Below, piece by piece: positions 16,899 to 27,137 of a stretch of 64,000 bases of DNA (within the stretch, counting starts at the first letter, position 1; every line of letters begins with the position of its first letter). The notes beneath the pieces were generated by a model. That model searched no databases, had not been told where the DNA came from, and was given only the letters and a program-made list of their open reading frames with translations. The position numbers and the translations under genes were made by a program. The DNA lies in NCBI GenBank assembly GCA_963821325.1, contig CAWGDC010000006.1, forward strand, positions 248,001-312,000, written 5' to 3'. The DNA is from PALSA-555 sp963821325 (lineage in GTDB: Bacteria; Actinomycetota; Acidimicrobiia; IMCC26256; PALSA-555).

Positions 16899-18821
16899 AT
16901 GGTGGACACGGCGATACCAGCGCGGCTGCGCCCGTCGGCGCTGTCGTGGGCCTGGGTGGGGCTCGGGGTCTGCGGCGCGGGTCTGCTCCTCGGCGCCGTC
17001 GGCGCGTCCGTCGCGGGGCTCGTCCTGTCCCTCCTCGTGCTCGGCTGCGCGCTCCCCGTCGACGTGTCGATCCCGGGCCGCCTGGCGCTCGCCGTCCCCG
17101 TGTGGGCCAGCGTCAACGTCGTCGTCCTCCCGGCCCTCCAGGTGCTCGGGGTGCGGCCGGGTGCCGTGGTGGTCGCGGCCGGCGACGCCGTGCTGGCCGT
17201 GCTGATCCGCCAGCTCCTGTCGCGGGACGACGGGCCGTCGCTCGGCGTGGGGACCGGCGCGTGGCGAGCCGACCTGGCGTGCGTCCTCGCGGGGATCGCG
17301 GCGGTCGGCGCGCTGCTGACCACGTGGGTCGGTCACGGCGTGGACCGCGCCATGACGTTCTTCATGGGCGCGCCGGACAACGCCACCCACTTCTACCTGG
17401 TGCGTCTCGTGGCGGACCAGCGCGGGGTGCTGTATTGGGCGGACACCCGCACGACCGGTGGCGCGTCCGGGCTGTACCCGTACCCGCAGGGGTTTCACCT
17501 CAGCACCGCGGTCGCCGGCCGAGCCGTCTTCGGTGCGCTGACCACCGCGACGCGGCTGTTCCAGTCGTTCGCGCTCGGATCGTTCACCAGCGCCGCGCTG
17601 TTCGTCGCGCTCGGGGCGCTGTGCGCCGCGGTGGTCGCCCGACGGGTCGGCGCCGGCGTGGTGGCCCAGGTGGTGGCGGGCCTCGCGGCCGGCGTGGCCC
17701 TCGCGCTCGGCCCGTTGGGTCAGATGCTGGCGCTCGGCTTCCAAGCCCAGATCGCGAGCTTCGCGCTGCTGTTCGCCCTGCTGCTCGTCAGCCTGTCCCC
17801 GTCACCGTCGAGCCGCGCCGCGACCGCCGTCCGGCTCGTCCTGCTCGAGCTGCTCATCGCCGGGCTCTCGAACACCTACTTCACGATCCTCCCGGTCGCA
17901 GCGCCGCTGGTCGCCGTCGAGCTCGTGCGGCTGCGCCGCACCTGGCCCGACTGGCGGATCGTGGCGCCCGCCGGTCTGATCCTCGGCGCCGCCACGCTCC
18001 TGCCCATCGCGGCGGGCCTCGAGGGCGGGTCGTTCGGCCATCTCGGCGACACCGGGTTGGTGCCCGTGCTGTCCCGTCCGGCCCTCGTCGGCATGGGGCT
18101 GCTCGCGGCGGGCGGCCTCGTGGTCCCGGCCGTGCGACACGCGGCTCGGACGGGTGCGCTCACCTTCGTCCTCACCGCGCTCGCGGCCCTGGGGCTGCAG
18201 CTCGGGGTCCTGGCCTACCAAGACGTGACGCTCGGCGCGACCCACTACTACTACGAGAAGTCCGTGTACACGACGTTCGTGCTGGTGGTGGTGGCCGCGG
18301 CGGCCGTGGGCGCGCTGCTGCTCGAACGCGCCGTGCGGTCGCTCCCAGCGCCGGGATGGGTCGCGTCGGCCCTGCTGGTGGGCGTCGCCTCTGTCGTCGT
18401 CGCCGGCGCGACCGGCGTGCTCACCGCGCCCGACAGCCGGCCGCTCGTGAGCTGGATCGAAGGCCAGAGCCGGCTCCCCACCTCACCCGGTGTGCTGACC
18501 GCCGCGTTCACGCTGCGACCGGCGCCACGCGACGGGACGACGCTCTTCGTCTGGGACCCCGGTGACCACGCTCCCGCCGCGACCCGGTTCTTCGAGACGC
18601 GCTGGGTGAACGCGAGCGTGGGTCGCTTGGACCTGACCGCCCACGACTTCGAGCTCACCTGGCTGACGAGCGGACAGGACGACCCGGCCCTGGCGCGGTT
18701 TGTCACGCGCACGCATCGCCGGATCCTGCTGATCGTCCCTCGGCCGAGCGTCTGCACGAGCGCGCGCGCGGCGCTCCTCCCGCGCCTGCGCGGGCTGCTC
18801 GCCTGTCGAGCCCAGCCCTGA
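16899..18821 (+). CDS. Large polytopic membrane protein, possible glycosyltransferase-C fold
   Basis: 640 residues with about 12-14 transmembrane helices covering residues 10-520 and a soluble C-terminal part of about 120 residues. Between early helices lies an extracytoplasmic loop MTFFMGAPDNATHFYLVRLVADQRG and then GLYPYPQGFHLSTAV, which resembles the GT-C loops of actinobacterial arabinosyl/mannosyl-type transferases and 'DUF6541'-like proteins, but no firm DD/DE catalytic motif can be assigned. ATG at 16899. Probably works on cell-envelope glycans (inference). It stands alone, with 195 bp of non-coding DNA after it in which I see nothing convincing. Confidence 0.6.
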   Translation: MVDTAIPARLRPSALSWAWVGLGVCGAGLLLGAVGASVAGLVLSLLVLGCALPVDVSIPGRLALAVPVWASVNVVVLPALQVLGVRPGAVVVAAGDAVLAVLIRQLLSRDDGPSLGVGTGAWRADLACVLAGIAAVGALLTTWVGHGVDRAMTFFMGAPDNATHFYLVRLVADQRGVLYWADTRTTGGASGLYPYPQGFHLSTAVAGRAVFGALTTATRLFQSFALGSFTSAALFVALGALCAAVVARRVGAGVVAQVVAGLAAGVALALGPLGQMLALGFQAQIASFALLFALLLVSLSPSPSSRAATAVRLVLLELLIAGLSNTYFTILPVAAPLVAVELVRLRRTWPDWRIVAPAGLILGAATLLPIAAGLEGGSFGHLGDTGLVPVLSRPALVGMGLLAAGGLVVPAVRHAARTGALTFVLTALAALGLQLGVLAYQDVTLGATHYYYEKSVYTTFVLVVVAAAAVGALLLERAVRSLPAPGWVASALLVGVASVVVAGATGVLTAPDSRPLVSWIEGQSRLPTSPGVLTAAFTLRPAPRDGTTLFVWDPGDHAPAATRFFETRWVNASVGRLDLTAHDFELTWLTSGQDDPALARFVTRTHRRILLIVPRPSVCTSARAALLPRLRGLLACRAQP

Positions 18822-19017
18822 GGGCGCACCCGCCTTCCGGGTTCGAGTCGGCCTGTCGCTGGAAGGCCACCCGTGCGGCGACCGCTCGCCGAGCACAGAT
18901 CACCGTCCTCGCGGCGAGCGATGCAAGCACCTCCAGGCGGCGACGGTCAGGGCGTCGAAGCGGGGGGCGACGGGACGTCATTCGCCGGCGGCGGATCGGT
19001 CGTCGACACTGTCGCCC

Positions 19018-19409
19018 ATGACCACAGGATCCGTCGACGACCGCTACTCGGGCGTCCTGCTCGGGGAGAGCCTCCGCGTCGGCGCCGTGCTCGACGCGAC
19101 CGTGCTCGACGTCACCCGGTGCTGGCGCGCCGCGGCCGGCGACACGAACGCCGGCCAACCGTCGCTCTGGACGTTCATCGAGTTTGAGCTCCAGCCCGGC
19201 GACGCCGACGCGTTCGCCGCTTCGCTCGTGACGGCCTTGGCCGCGTCGGGCGGCTGGTACTGCTCGTTCGGCTCGCACGAGGACATGCGAGTCGTCTTCG
19301 CCGGCCGCCAGTTCCGCTACCGGCGCGGCGACGCTCGCGCCCGCCGCGCCGTCGAGGACTACGCCGCGGTGTCGGCGTCCCCGAGTCGCAGCTCGATTGG
19401 GAGGCGTGA
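19018..19409 (+). CDS. Hypothetical protein, ~130 aa (frameshifted near 19370)
   Basis: Starts ATG at 19018 (MTTGSVDDRYSGVLL). A compact alpha/beta chain follows: QPSLWTFIEFEL, ADAFAASLVTALAASGGWYCSFGSHEDMRVVFAGRQFRY. In the uncorrected frame the tail becomes Ser/Arg-rich and runs to 19542; shifting frame near 19370 gives a natural end VGVPESQLDWEA with TGA at 19407-19409, which fits the rest better. The pattern 'ASGGWYCSFGS...VVFAG..F.Y' recurs in small uncharacterised bacterial proteins; function unknown. Confidence 0.55.
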
Positions 19410-19516
19410 CAGGGGTTGGGACGAAACGCCACCCGCAGGAACGAGATACGCCGACGACCTTTCCGGGAGGCACCCGTCCAAGTGCCGGCCACCAGCTGTC
19501 GATGGCGCGGGCGCGG

Positions 19517-20033
19517 TCAGTCGTCAACCTCGTAGAACATGAGCAGCCAGGCGACGTTGATGCCGACGAAGACGAGCAGCGACAAGATGATCGCTTCGGC
19601 GCGGAGGGCCGCGAGCTCGATCCCAATGTCGGCCAGGATCGCCGGGTGGATCGCGATGACCGCGATCACGACGTAGAGCGCCACCACGGTCACTGATGCC
19701 GCCGTGACGACCCGATCGACGCGATCGGCGATGCGGTTGGCACGCGACAGCGCCACAAGGGCGAGCGCTCCCCCGATGGCGGTGGCAGCGAACGAGACCC
19801 GCCAGATGGTGCTGCTCGTGGGGTCGACGAGCGACAGCAGGCTCATGAGCCCGGGCAGCGCGAAGTTGAGGGTGATCGCGTAGGTTCGCCGCCGCTGCCC
19901 GGCGTGTCGTCGCCATTCCGCGTGACGGGTCTGCACGACGATCAGCCACAGACCTAGGAGCGTGAAGCTCGTCGGTGCGAAGGCCTGATAGAAGCTGGTG
20001 AGGATCGTGCGCTCCTGCTGGGCGAGGCGACAC
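19517..20033 (-). CDS. Four-helix membrane protein, start uncertain
   Basis: The certain part is 139 residues (from GTG 19936): three transmembrane helices (IWRVSFAATAIGGALALVAL, VVTAASVTVVALYVVIAVI, IILSLLVFVGINVAWLLMFY). Coding signal clearly extends upstream: the same frame reads TILTSFYQAFAPTSFTLLGLWLIVVQ, a fourth N-terminal helix, and stays open past 20200 without an ATG or GTG. A GTG at 20031-20033 in a neighbouring frame could be the start if a base was lost or gained there. No family recognised. Lower GC than surrounding genes. Confidence 0.5.
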
Positions 20034-20512
20034 GCCCGACGGTCACGGGCGCCGAGCGAGCTGTCCCGGATCCAAACGCCGAAACGGTAGCGCTGTCGTC
20101 GCGACGAGGTCAGCGCCGCGGCTGGCCGGGGCGGCTGCCGCCGGGCACTCGAACGAGCGGGCTCAAGGACGTCGCTCGACAGGCCGATACCGCGAGCGGA
20201 TGTCCGTCCCGGTGGGCGGGCCCCATGGTTTGTCCTGCACCGGACGCCGGCAATGCCCCTGGCGCAGCCACTGAGGGGTTGCCATGCTGGACCTGGGCTC
20301 CAGGGTCGGTCGTGCGGCGATCAATTCCGGGTTGGGCGGCTCAAGGGTCGCGAGCGCCGACCCGAGCGCGGGGCACGGGTACCTCGGGATGCGCGCTGGC
20401 CCTGCGATCACCGGGTTGCCACCCGTCCCGGGCGTCCAGCTGCTGGTCTCAGGCGGCCTGCTCGTCGCCGCCACGCGGCCTCCGACAACACGTAGCCGAG
20501 AGGAGCGTTGAC
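20034..20512. other. 479-bp gap without a supported gene
   Basis: On the minus strand the frame of the membrane protein stays open into this region but has no start. Short open frames on both strands (about 75-100 codons) have no recognisable product and no good ribosome site. The last 25 bp hold the GAGAGGAG ribosome site of the PAS-EAL gene. Composition is a little less GC-rich than the flanks. I see no tRNA, IS end or repeat here. Confidence 0.4.
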
Positions 20513-22427
20513 ATGTCCGTCACCGCGCCTCAGACGCCCGCAGCCGGTGTCGATGAGCTCGACTTTGAGCTGATCGCGGAGTCGATCCCCCACATCGTGT
20601 GGGTGGCAGGACCCGACGGGTCAACCGAGTACGTCAACCGTCGTGGCACCACCTACGCGGGTCGGTCGGCGTCAGCCGGCCACGGGTGGGACTGGACCAA
20701 CTTCGTCCACCCCGACGACGCCAACCCAGCTCGCCGGGCATGGGAACGGGCGACGCAGACGGAGCAGCCCTTCGATTTCGAGTATCGGATCCGGCGCGCC
20801 GACGGCGCATACCGCTGGCACACCTTCCGAGCCCTGCCGATGCGCGATCGCAACGGCGCGGTCATGAAATGGGTGGGCACCGCGACCGACATCGATGCAG
20901 AGCACCGGTCCCGAGAGGAGCTCGAGGTCGCCCACCGCGAGACGGCGGAGGCGTTGACCATGCTGGACACGCTGCAGACCAGCGCACCGGTCGGCCTGGG
21001 CTTCGTGGATCGCGAGTTTCGGATCGTGCGACTCAACGCCGAGCTCGCGGCGGTCAGCGGCTCCCCGGCCGAGGACCAAGTTGGCCGCACCGTCGCCGAA
21101 GTGGTCCCGGCGCTCTGGCCCCAGCTCGGGCCGATCTACCAGCGCGTCCTCGCGACCGGCAAAGCGCAGGTCAACCTCGATGTGAGCGGTCCCACGACAC
21201 GGGATCCGGGTCGTCTCCACTCCTGGCTGGCGAGCTACTACCCGGTCCGTCTCGACAACGAGATCATCGGCGTCGGCATCGTCATCCTGGACATCACCGA
21301 ACGCAAGCAGGCCGAGGCGTTCCGCAGCGCCGTCATCGACAACATGGCTGAGGGGCTCTACGCCCTCGATGCCGACGGCCGGGTGACCTTCGTCAATGAC
21401 CTGGCGTCGGAGATGCTCGGCTGGAGCCGAACGGAGCTGCTCGGCAAGTCCATGCACTCGCTCATCCACTTCCAGGGCGCTGATGGTTCGCCACACCCCG
21501 AGGACGAATGCGAGCTCCTGAAGGTCCGCTCAGAGGGCCGCACCGTCCACGTGGCCGAGGACGCCTTGACCCGTAAGGACGGCACCATCCTCCCGGTCGC
21601 CTACTCGGCGGCACCCCTGTTCAACGGCTCGACGACCGACGGTGTGGTCGTGGTGTTCCGGGACACCACCGACGAGCGCACCGACCGGGAGCGGGTTCAT
21701 CGCGAGCTCGACTCGCTCGCCTGGATCGGCCGCATCCGCGAAGCGCTCGACGAGGACCGACTCGTCTTGTACTCCCAGCCCATCGTGCCGCTCCGAGGCG
21801 GCGCGCCGATCGAAGAGCTGCTCCTCCGGATGATCGGACGTGACGGCGAAGTCATCCTTCCGGGCAGCTTCGTCCCCATCGCCGAGAAGTACGGGATGAT
21901 CGCCGAGATCGACCGCTGGGTCCTCCGGCAGGCCATCCGCCTCGCGGCCCAAGGCCAAGGCGTGGAGGTCAACGTCTCCGCCCAGTCGATCGACCCCTTC
22001 TTCCTGCTCCCGATCATCGAGCGCGAGCTCCACGACACCGGCGCCGACCCCGCCAACCTCGTCTTCGAAGTCACCGAGACGGCCCTGATGCAGAACCTCC
22101 ACGATGGCGAGGCCTTCGCGCAGGGCCTCGCCCGGATCGGCTGCGGACTCAGCCTCGACGACTTCGGCACCGGCTTCGGCGAGCTTCACCTACCTCAAGA
22201 AGCTGCCGCTGCGATCCCTCAAGATCGACATCGAGTTCGTGCGCGACCTCGTCACCAATGAGGCGAACCAGCACATCGTCAAGGCGGTCGTCGAGCTCGC
22301 GCGCGGCTTCGGATACGACACCATCGCCGAGGGTGTCGAAGACGCGGAGACCCTCGCGCTGCTCCGCGACTACGGCGTCGACTACGGCCAAGGGTTCCTC
22401 CTCGGGGAACCCGCGCCACTCCCCTGA
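20513..22427 (+). CDS. PAS-PAS-PAS-EAL signalling protein (frameshifted near 22180)
   Basis: About 638 residues. PAS/PAC 1 at about 20-140 (HIVWVAGPDGSTEYVNRRG ... MKWVGTATDI), PAS 2 at 150-275 (GLGFVDREFRIVRLNAELAAV ... ILDITERK), PAS 3 at 280-400 (DADGRVTFVNDLASEMLGW ... VVFRDTTDERT), EAL at 405-635. The EAL signature itself reads EEL (PIEELLLRM), while other key positions remain: NVSAQS, FEVTETAL, LDDFGTGF, LKID, EGVED and GQGFLLGEP. No GGDEF domain, no membrane segment: a soluble c-di-GMP phosphodiesterase or sensor. The frame breaks just after DDFGTGF; correction gives SFTYLKKLPLRSLKIDIEF. ATG at 20513 has a GAGAGGAG site. Confidence 0.85.
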
Positions 22428-22479
22428 CCCGCCTGGCCGCGATCCCCGCGGGGCACGGCGCGCTGATCAGGAGGTCGGG

Positions 22480-22552
22480 AGCCGGGAAAGGGACTCGAAC
22501 CCTTGACCTGCTCATTACGAGTGAGCTGCTCTGCCGACTGAGCTATCCCGGC
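22480..22552 (-). tRNA. tRNA-Thr (anticodon CGT)
   Basis: Reads GCCGGGATAGCTCAGTCGGC... on the minus strand; 7-bp acceptor stem GCCGGGA/TCCCGGC (5' GCCGGG pairs with CCCGGC), D-arm, anticodon stem CTCAC/ and loop CTCGTAA with anticodon CGT, T-arm GGGTTCGAGTCCC. No CCA encoded. It lies between the EAL gene and holB. Confidence 0.93.
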
Positions 22553-22565
22553 GGGGGCGGCGAGT

Positions 22566-23663
22566 CTATCCAGCGGGTGCTCGCGCCGACCCGGGAAGAT
22601 GGAGGACGAGTCGTTCGAGGAGCAGTCCCTCGTTGGGGTTGAACTCGAGCGCGTCGCGAGCTTCACGGCATGCGTCGAGCGCGCGCACGCACGCGCGTGG
22701 TTCGTGGAGCTGTGGTTCGCGGTCGAGGTTCCGTCGCGGTGCGTCGTGCCCGGCAAGGCTGTCGCGGTAGAGGCTTTCGAGCGCGGCGATGCCCTCCCCG
22801 AGAACCTTGCGGCGCGCGAGTCGCTCACGAGCAGGTTGCCGCTCTTCGATTCGGCGCCGGAACCGCCGGATGTCGCGTGCTTCGTAGCCGGCGCGTCGGG
22901 CCTCCTCGTCGAACGCGGCGAGCTCGTCCGCGTGATGCTGCTTCACGGCCGCGATGGCGTCGTGAACGGCGGCGAGCATGTCCGACGCCGCCCGTGCCGC
23001 GGCGGCGCCAGTGCCGTCGAGCGTCGCGGCTGCGGCGACGAAGGCGTCGCGGAGCTGGCCGGTGTCACCGAGCAGCTCCCGGGCCCGCCCGAGCTGCCCG
23101 CCGGAGAGGCGGGCAGCGAGCCGCGCCGCGTCCGCGTCCGCGCCGGCGTCGACGAGGCTGGCCTGGATCGTGGCGTCGGCGACGACGCCGAGCTCCACGC
23201 GCTGGCAACGCGACCGGACGGTGTCGAGCAGCTCGTCGGCCGCTTCGCTCGCGAGGAGGACCACCGTGCGCTCGGGTGGTTCCTCGAACGTCTTCAGCAG
23301 CGCGTTGGCCGCCTCGGGTTGGAGGCGCTCCGGCTCCAGGAGGATCACGACCTTGCGGGCCGCCTCGATGGGCGAGCGCCACACCTCGGGGATGATCTCG
23401 TCGCGGGCCTGGTCGACGGTGATGACCGTGCGTTCCGGCTCGAACTCGATGACGTCGGGGTGCAGCCGCCGTTCGACGAGGTCGACCACCCGCTCGTCGC
23501 CGTCGGGCGCGACGAGCGCGGCGGCGAACGCCCGGGCCACCGTGGGGGCGTCGGCGCCGCGCGGTCCGGCGATGAGGTAGGCGTGCGCCGGACGGGTGAG
23601 GGCACGCTGCAGGGCCGCGACGGCACGGGGCTGGCTGACGACGGTGCGCCACGGGTCGGTCAT
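22566..23663 (-). CDS. holB: DNA polymerase III subunit delta'
   Basis: 365 residues, a clamp-loader AAA+ protein: N-terminal VVSQPRAVAALQRALTRPAHAYLIAGPRGA, degenerate Walker A (GPRGADAPT, as normal for delta', which does not bind ATP), sensor region NALLKTFEEPPERTVVLLAS and the SRC motif (TVRSRCQRV). The C-terminal 200 residues form the helical collar region. Its ATG overlaps the tmk stop (ATGA at 23660-23663), the common tmk-holB pairing, so precursor supply and replication share a transcript. Confidence 0.9.
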   Translation of the reverse strand: MTDPWRTVVSQPRAVAALQRALTRPAHAYLIAGPRGADAPTVARAFAAALVAPDGDERVVDLVERRLHPDVIEFEPERTVITVDQARDEIIPEVWRSPIEAARKVVILLEPERLQPEAANALLKTFEEPPERTVVLLASEAADELLDTVRSRCQRVELGVVADATIQASLVDAGADADAARLAARLSGGQLGRARELLGDTGQLRDAFVAAAATLDGTGAAAARAASDMLAAVHDAIAAVKQHHADELAAFDEEARRAGYEARDIRRFRRRIEERQPARERLARRKVLGEGIAALESLYRDSLAGHDAPRRNLDREPQLHEPRACVRALDACREARDALEFNPNEGLLLERLVLHLPGSARAPAG

Positions 23664-24271
23664 CCGAGGTGCTCCGCGACGACCGTCCAGATCTGCTCCT
23701 CCACCTCCTCGATCGAGCCGGCCGCGTCGAGGAGGACCCAGCCTCGGGTGCCGGCGAGATCGCGGTAGGCCTCGTGGACCGCGAGGCGGAACGCGTCGTC
23801 CTCTTCCTCGAGACGGTCGCGGGCGGCGCCGAACCGCTCGGTGGCGACCTCGGGCGCCAGGTCGAGGACGATGACGAGGTCGGGTTCGAGACCGCCGGTC
23901 GCGATCCCGTTGACGATCTCGATGGCGGGGACCCCGAGCCCGCGGCCGACGCCCTGGTAGGCGAGCGACGAGGGGACGAATCGCTCGCTGACCACCCAGT
24001 CGCCGCGTGCAAGGGCGGGTCGGACGACCTCGAGGACGTGCTGGGCTCGGTCGGCGGCCATGAGCAGCGCCTCGGCTTCGGGCTCGACGGTGGCGGTGCC
24101 GTGGAGGAGCAACTGGCGCAACGACGTGCCGAGCGCCGTGCCGCCGGGCTCGAAGGTGGCCAGCACGTCGCGGCCCTGGGCGCGGAGGCGGTGCGCCAGC
24201 CGGGCGGTCTGGGTGGTCTTGCCGGTGGCGTCCCCACCCTCGAGGACCACGAAGCTGCCGGGCAGACTCAT
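23660..24271 (-). CDS. tmk: Thymidylate kinase
   Basis: 203 residues. P-loop VVLEGGDATGKTTQ at about 8-21, DRX-like FEPGGTALG, SERFVPSSLAYQGVGRGLG (TMP-binding), LDLAPEVATERFGAARDRLEEEDDAF containing the lid. Converts dTMP to dTDP. ATG at 24269-24271 starts MSLPGSFVVLEGG. Directly upstream of and overlapping holB; topA lies upstream on the same strand about 95 bp away. Confidence 0.92.
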   Translation of the reverse strand: MSLPGSFVVLEGGDATGKTTQTARLAHRLRAQGRDVLATFEPGGTALGTSLRQLLLHGTATVEPEAEALLMAADRAQHVLEVVRPALARGDWVVSERFVPSSLAYQGVGRGLGVPAIEIVNGIATGGLEPDLVIVLDLAPEVATERFGAARDRLEEEDDAFRLAVHEAYRDLAGTRGWVLLDAAGSIEEVEEQIWTVVAEHLG

Positions 24272-24366
24272 GGGGTGCCGGGCCGGTGAGGCCCGCGTCG
24301 TCGATGCATCGGGTGAGCGTGCCCGATGGAGCGTCGGGACCACCAGCCGGCGGCGCGGCGAGCGGG

Positions 24367-27020
24367 CTACCGGCGGGTGGCGCCCTTCTTGACGGTGCGG
24401 CGGGTCGTGCTGGCCGGCTTCTTGCGGGCGCTGGTCCGCTTCGCCGGCTTCGTGGCCGGGCCCCGGGCCGCTCGCTCGCGGAGCAGCTCGACGGCCTGGT
24501 CGAGGTCCACCGTTGCGGGGTCCACACCGCGCGGCACGGTGGCGTTCAGCTCGCCGTCGGTGACATAGGGGCCGTAGCGGCCGTCGAGGACGCGCACCGC
24601 GACCCCCGACTCGGGATGCGGGCCGAGCTCGGCGATCGGCGGCTTCGTTCGCCGCCCGCGGCGCTTGGGCTGCGCGAACAGGGCCTCGGCTTGCTCGAGC
24701 GTGACCGTGAACAGCTCGGCTTCGGTCTCGAGGCTGCGGCTGTCCGTCCCCTTCTTCAGATACGGGCCATACCGGCCGTTCTGGGCGGTGACCTCGACGC
24801 CGTCGGTGACGCCGACGGTGCGCGGCAGGGACAGCAACGCGAGCGCGTCGTCGAGGGTGACCGTGTCGACCGCCATGTCGGAGAGCAGCGACGCGCGCTT
24901 GGGCTTGTCCTTCGACCCGTCGACCATCTCGCCGAGCTGCACGAACGGCCCGTACCGGCCGGTGAGGGTGAGGACGGGCAGCCCGGTCTCGGGATCGTCG
25001 CCGAGGACACGCGGCCCGGCCGCGCCCTTCTCGAGCAGCTCCTCGGCGACGGCGACGGTGAGCTCGTCCGGGGCCAGGTCGACGGGCACCGGGGCACGCT
25101 CCTCGCCGCGCACGACGCTGGCGCCGTTGTTCCAGACGCGCACGATGATCTCGCGGCCCTGCGCGTCGGCCGCGATCGGGACGGCGTTGACCTCGGCGGG
25201 GTCGATGGTGGCGAGGTGCTCCTCGTTGACGAGGTCCTTCAGGCCGGTCTGGCCGTTCCCGAACCAGAAGGCGTGCAGCCACTTCTCGGCTTCGCCCTCG
25301 CCGCGGGCGATCGCGTCGAGGGCCTCCTCCATCGTGGCGGTGAACTCGTAGTCGATGAGGTGCGCGAAGAAGCGCTCGAGGAGCTGCTGCTTGGCGAACG
25401 CCGTCCAGGTGGGCACGAGCGCCGCGCCCTTCTTCCAGACGTAGTCGCGGCGCAGCAGCGTGTCGATCACGACCGCGTAGGTCGACGGGCGTCCGATGCC
25501 GCGCTCCTCGAGCTCCTTGACGAGGCTCGCCTCGGTGTAGCGGGCGGGCGGCTGGGTGCTGTGCACCGACGGCTCGAGGGTCTGGCAGCGCACCGCGTCA
25601 CCCGATTCGAGGTCGGGCAGGATCACCTCGCGGTCCTCGAGCTCGGCGTCGGGGTCGTCGGCACCTTCGACGTAGGCGCGCAGGTAGCCGGGGAACTCGA
25701 TGACGCGGCCCGTCGCCTGGAAGACCGCGTGCTCACCGCTCGTCGCGTTCGCGCCGAGGCGGGCGGTGACGCGCCGGACACGCGCGCGTCGGCCATCTGG
25801 CAGGCGACCGTCCGCTTCCAGATGAGGTCGTACACGCGGCGCTCGTCGGTGGTGAGCTCCCCGGCGAGGTCGTCGGGCAGGCGCAGGGTGTCACCGGCCG
25901 GGCGGATCGCCTCGTGGGCCTCCTGCGCGTTCTTGACCTTCCCCCGGTACTGGCGGGGCTCGGCGGGCAGGTACTCCTCGCCGTAGCGGTCCCGGATCTG
26001 CGCGCGGGCGCCGGTGACCGCCTGGTCGGAGAGGAAGGTGGCGTCGGTGCGCATGTAGGTGATGTAGCCGTGCTCGTAGAGGCCCTGCGCGACGGCCATC
26101 GTGCGGGCCGCGGTGAACCCGAGCTTGCGGCCAGCCTCCTGCTGGAGGGTCGAGGTGGTGAACGGCGCCTTCGGCCGCTCGACCTGGGCCTTCGCCTCGA
26201 CGGACTCGACCCGGACGTCGGCGCCGGCGAGCGCGGCGGCGAGGGCGCCGGCCCGGGCCTCGTCGACGAGGGCGACGTCGGCGCCGGCCGCCAGGCGGCC
26301 GGTGGTCGCCTCGAAGTCCCGGCCGCTCGCCAGGCGCTGCCCGTCGAGGCTGACGAGCGTCGCCGGGAACTCGGCGTCCCGGGCGGCGAAGGTGCCCTCG
26401 AGGTTCCAGTAGGACGCGGCCCGGAACGCCATCCGGGCCCGTTCCCGCTCGACGACGAGGCGGGCCGCGACGCTCTGCACCCGGCCGGCGGATGTGGCGC
26501 CCCCGGCGCGGCGGCGGGTGACAACCGACATCTCGTAGCCGAACAGCCGGTCGAGCTTGCGGCGCCCCTCCTGCGCCTCGACGAGGCGCATGTCGAGGTC
26601 GCGGGGGTGGGCGAGCGCGTGGCCGATGGCCTGGGCGGTGATCTCGTGGAACACGAGGCGCTTCACCGGCACGCTGGGCTTCAGGACTTCCAGCACGTGC
26701 CAGGAGATCGCCTCACCCTCACGGTCCTCGTCGGTGGCGAGCAGCACCTCGTCGGCGTCGTGGAGCGCGGCGCGCAGCTCCTTCACGACGTCGCGCTTCT
26801 TGTCGACCACGACGTACACCGGCTCGAAGTGGTTGTTGACGTCGATGCCGAGTCGGCGGATCTCCGGGTCGGTGACGCTCTTCGGCACCTGCTTGGCGCT
26901 GCTCGGCAGGTCCCGGATGTGCCCGCGGCTGGCGAGCACCGTGTAGTCGGCGCGACCGAGGAACCCCTCGATGGTCTTCGCCTTCGCCGGCGACTCGACG
27001 ATCACGAGCGACTTCGACAC
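24367..27020 (-). CDS. topA: DNA topoisomerase I (frameshifted near 25770)
   Basis: About 884 residues. TOPRIM domain: KSLVIVESPAKAKTIEGFLG at the start and TDEDREGEAISWH; GRVQSVAARL; active-site Tyr in GYITYMRTDATFLS near residue 320. The frame breaks after MADARVSG and resumes with ARLGANATSGEHAVFQATGRVI; one correction near 25770 joins the halves. The C-terminal region holds repeated NGRYGPY/DGRYGPYV units and ends in a Lys/Arg-rich tail (KRTSARKKPASTTRRTVKKGATRR) without zinc fingers, the actinobacterial type. Relaxes negative supercoils. Essential gene, so the break is almost certainly a sequence error. Confidence 0.92.
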
Positions 27021-27137
27021 GTCCTGTTCCTACCTTTGCGGCCTGCGGTCGTCCGCGGCGCCGGCCCAGTTTGGCCCCGGAGATCACCGAGGCGGAGCAT
27101 CCAGCCCGGACGGCGCCGGAGTCTAAGGTTCCCGCCC

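Noticed and set aside
18838..18880. GGTTCGAGTC resembling a tRNA T-loop, as a possible tRNA fragment or att site
   Set aside because: The flanking bases do not form a T-stem and no other tRNA arm is present; no integrase is near.
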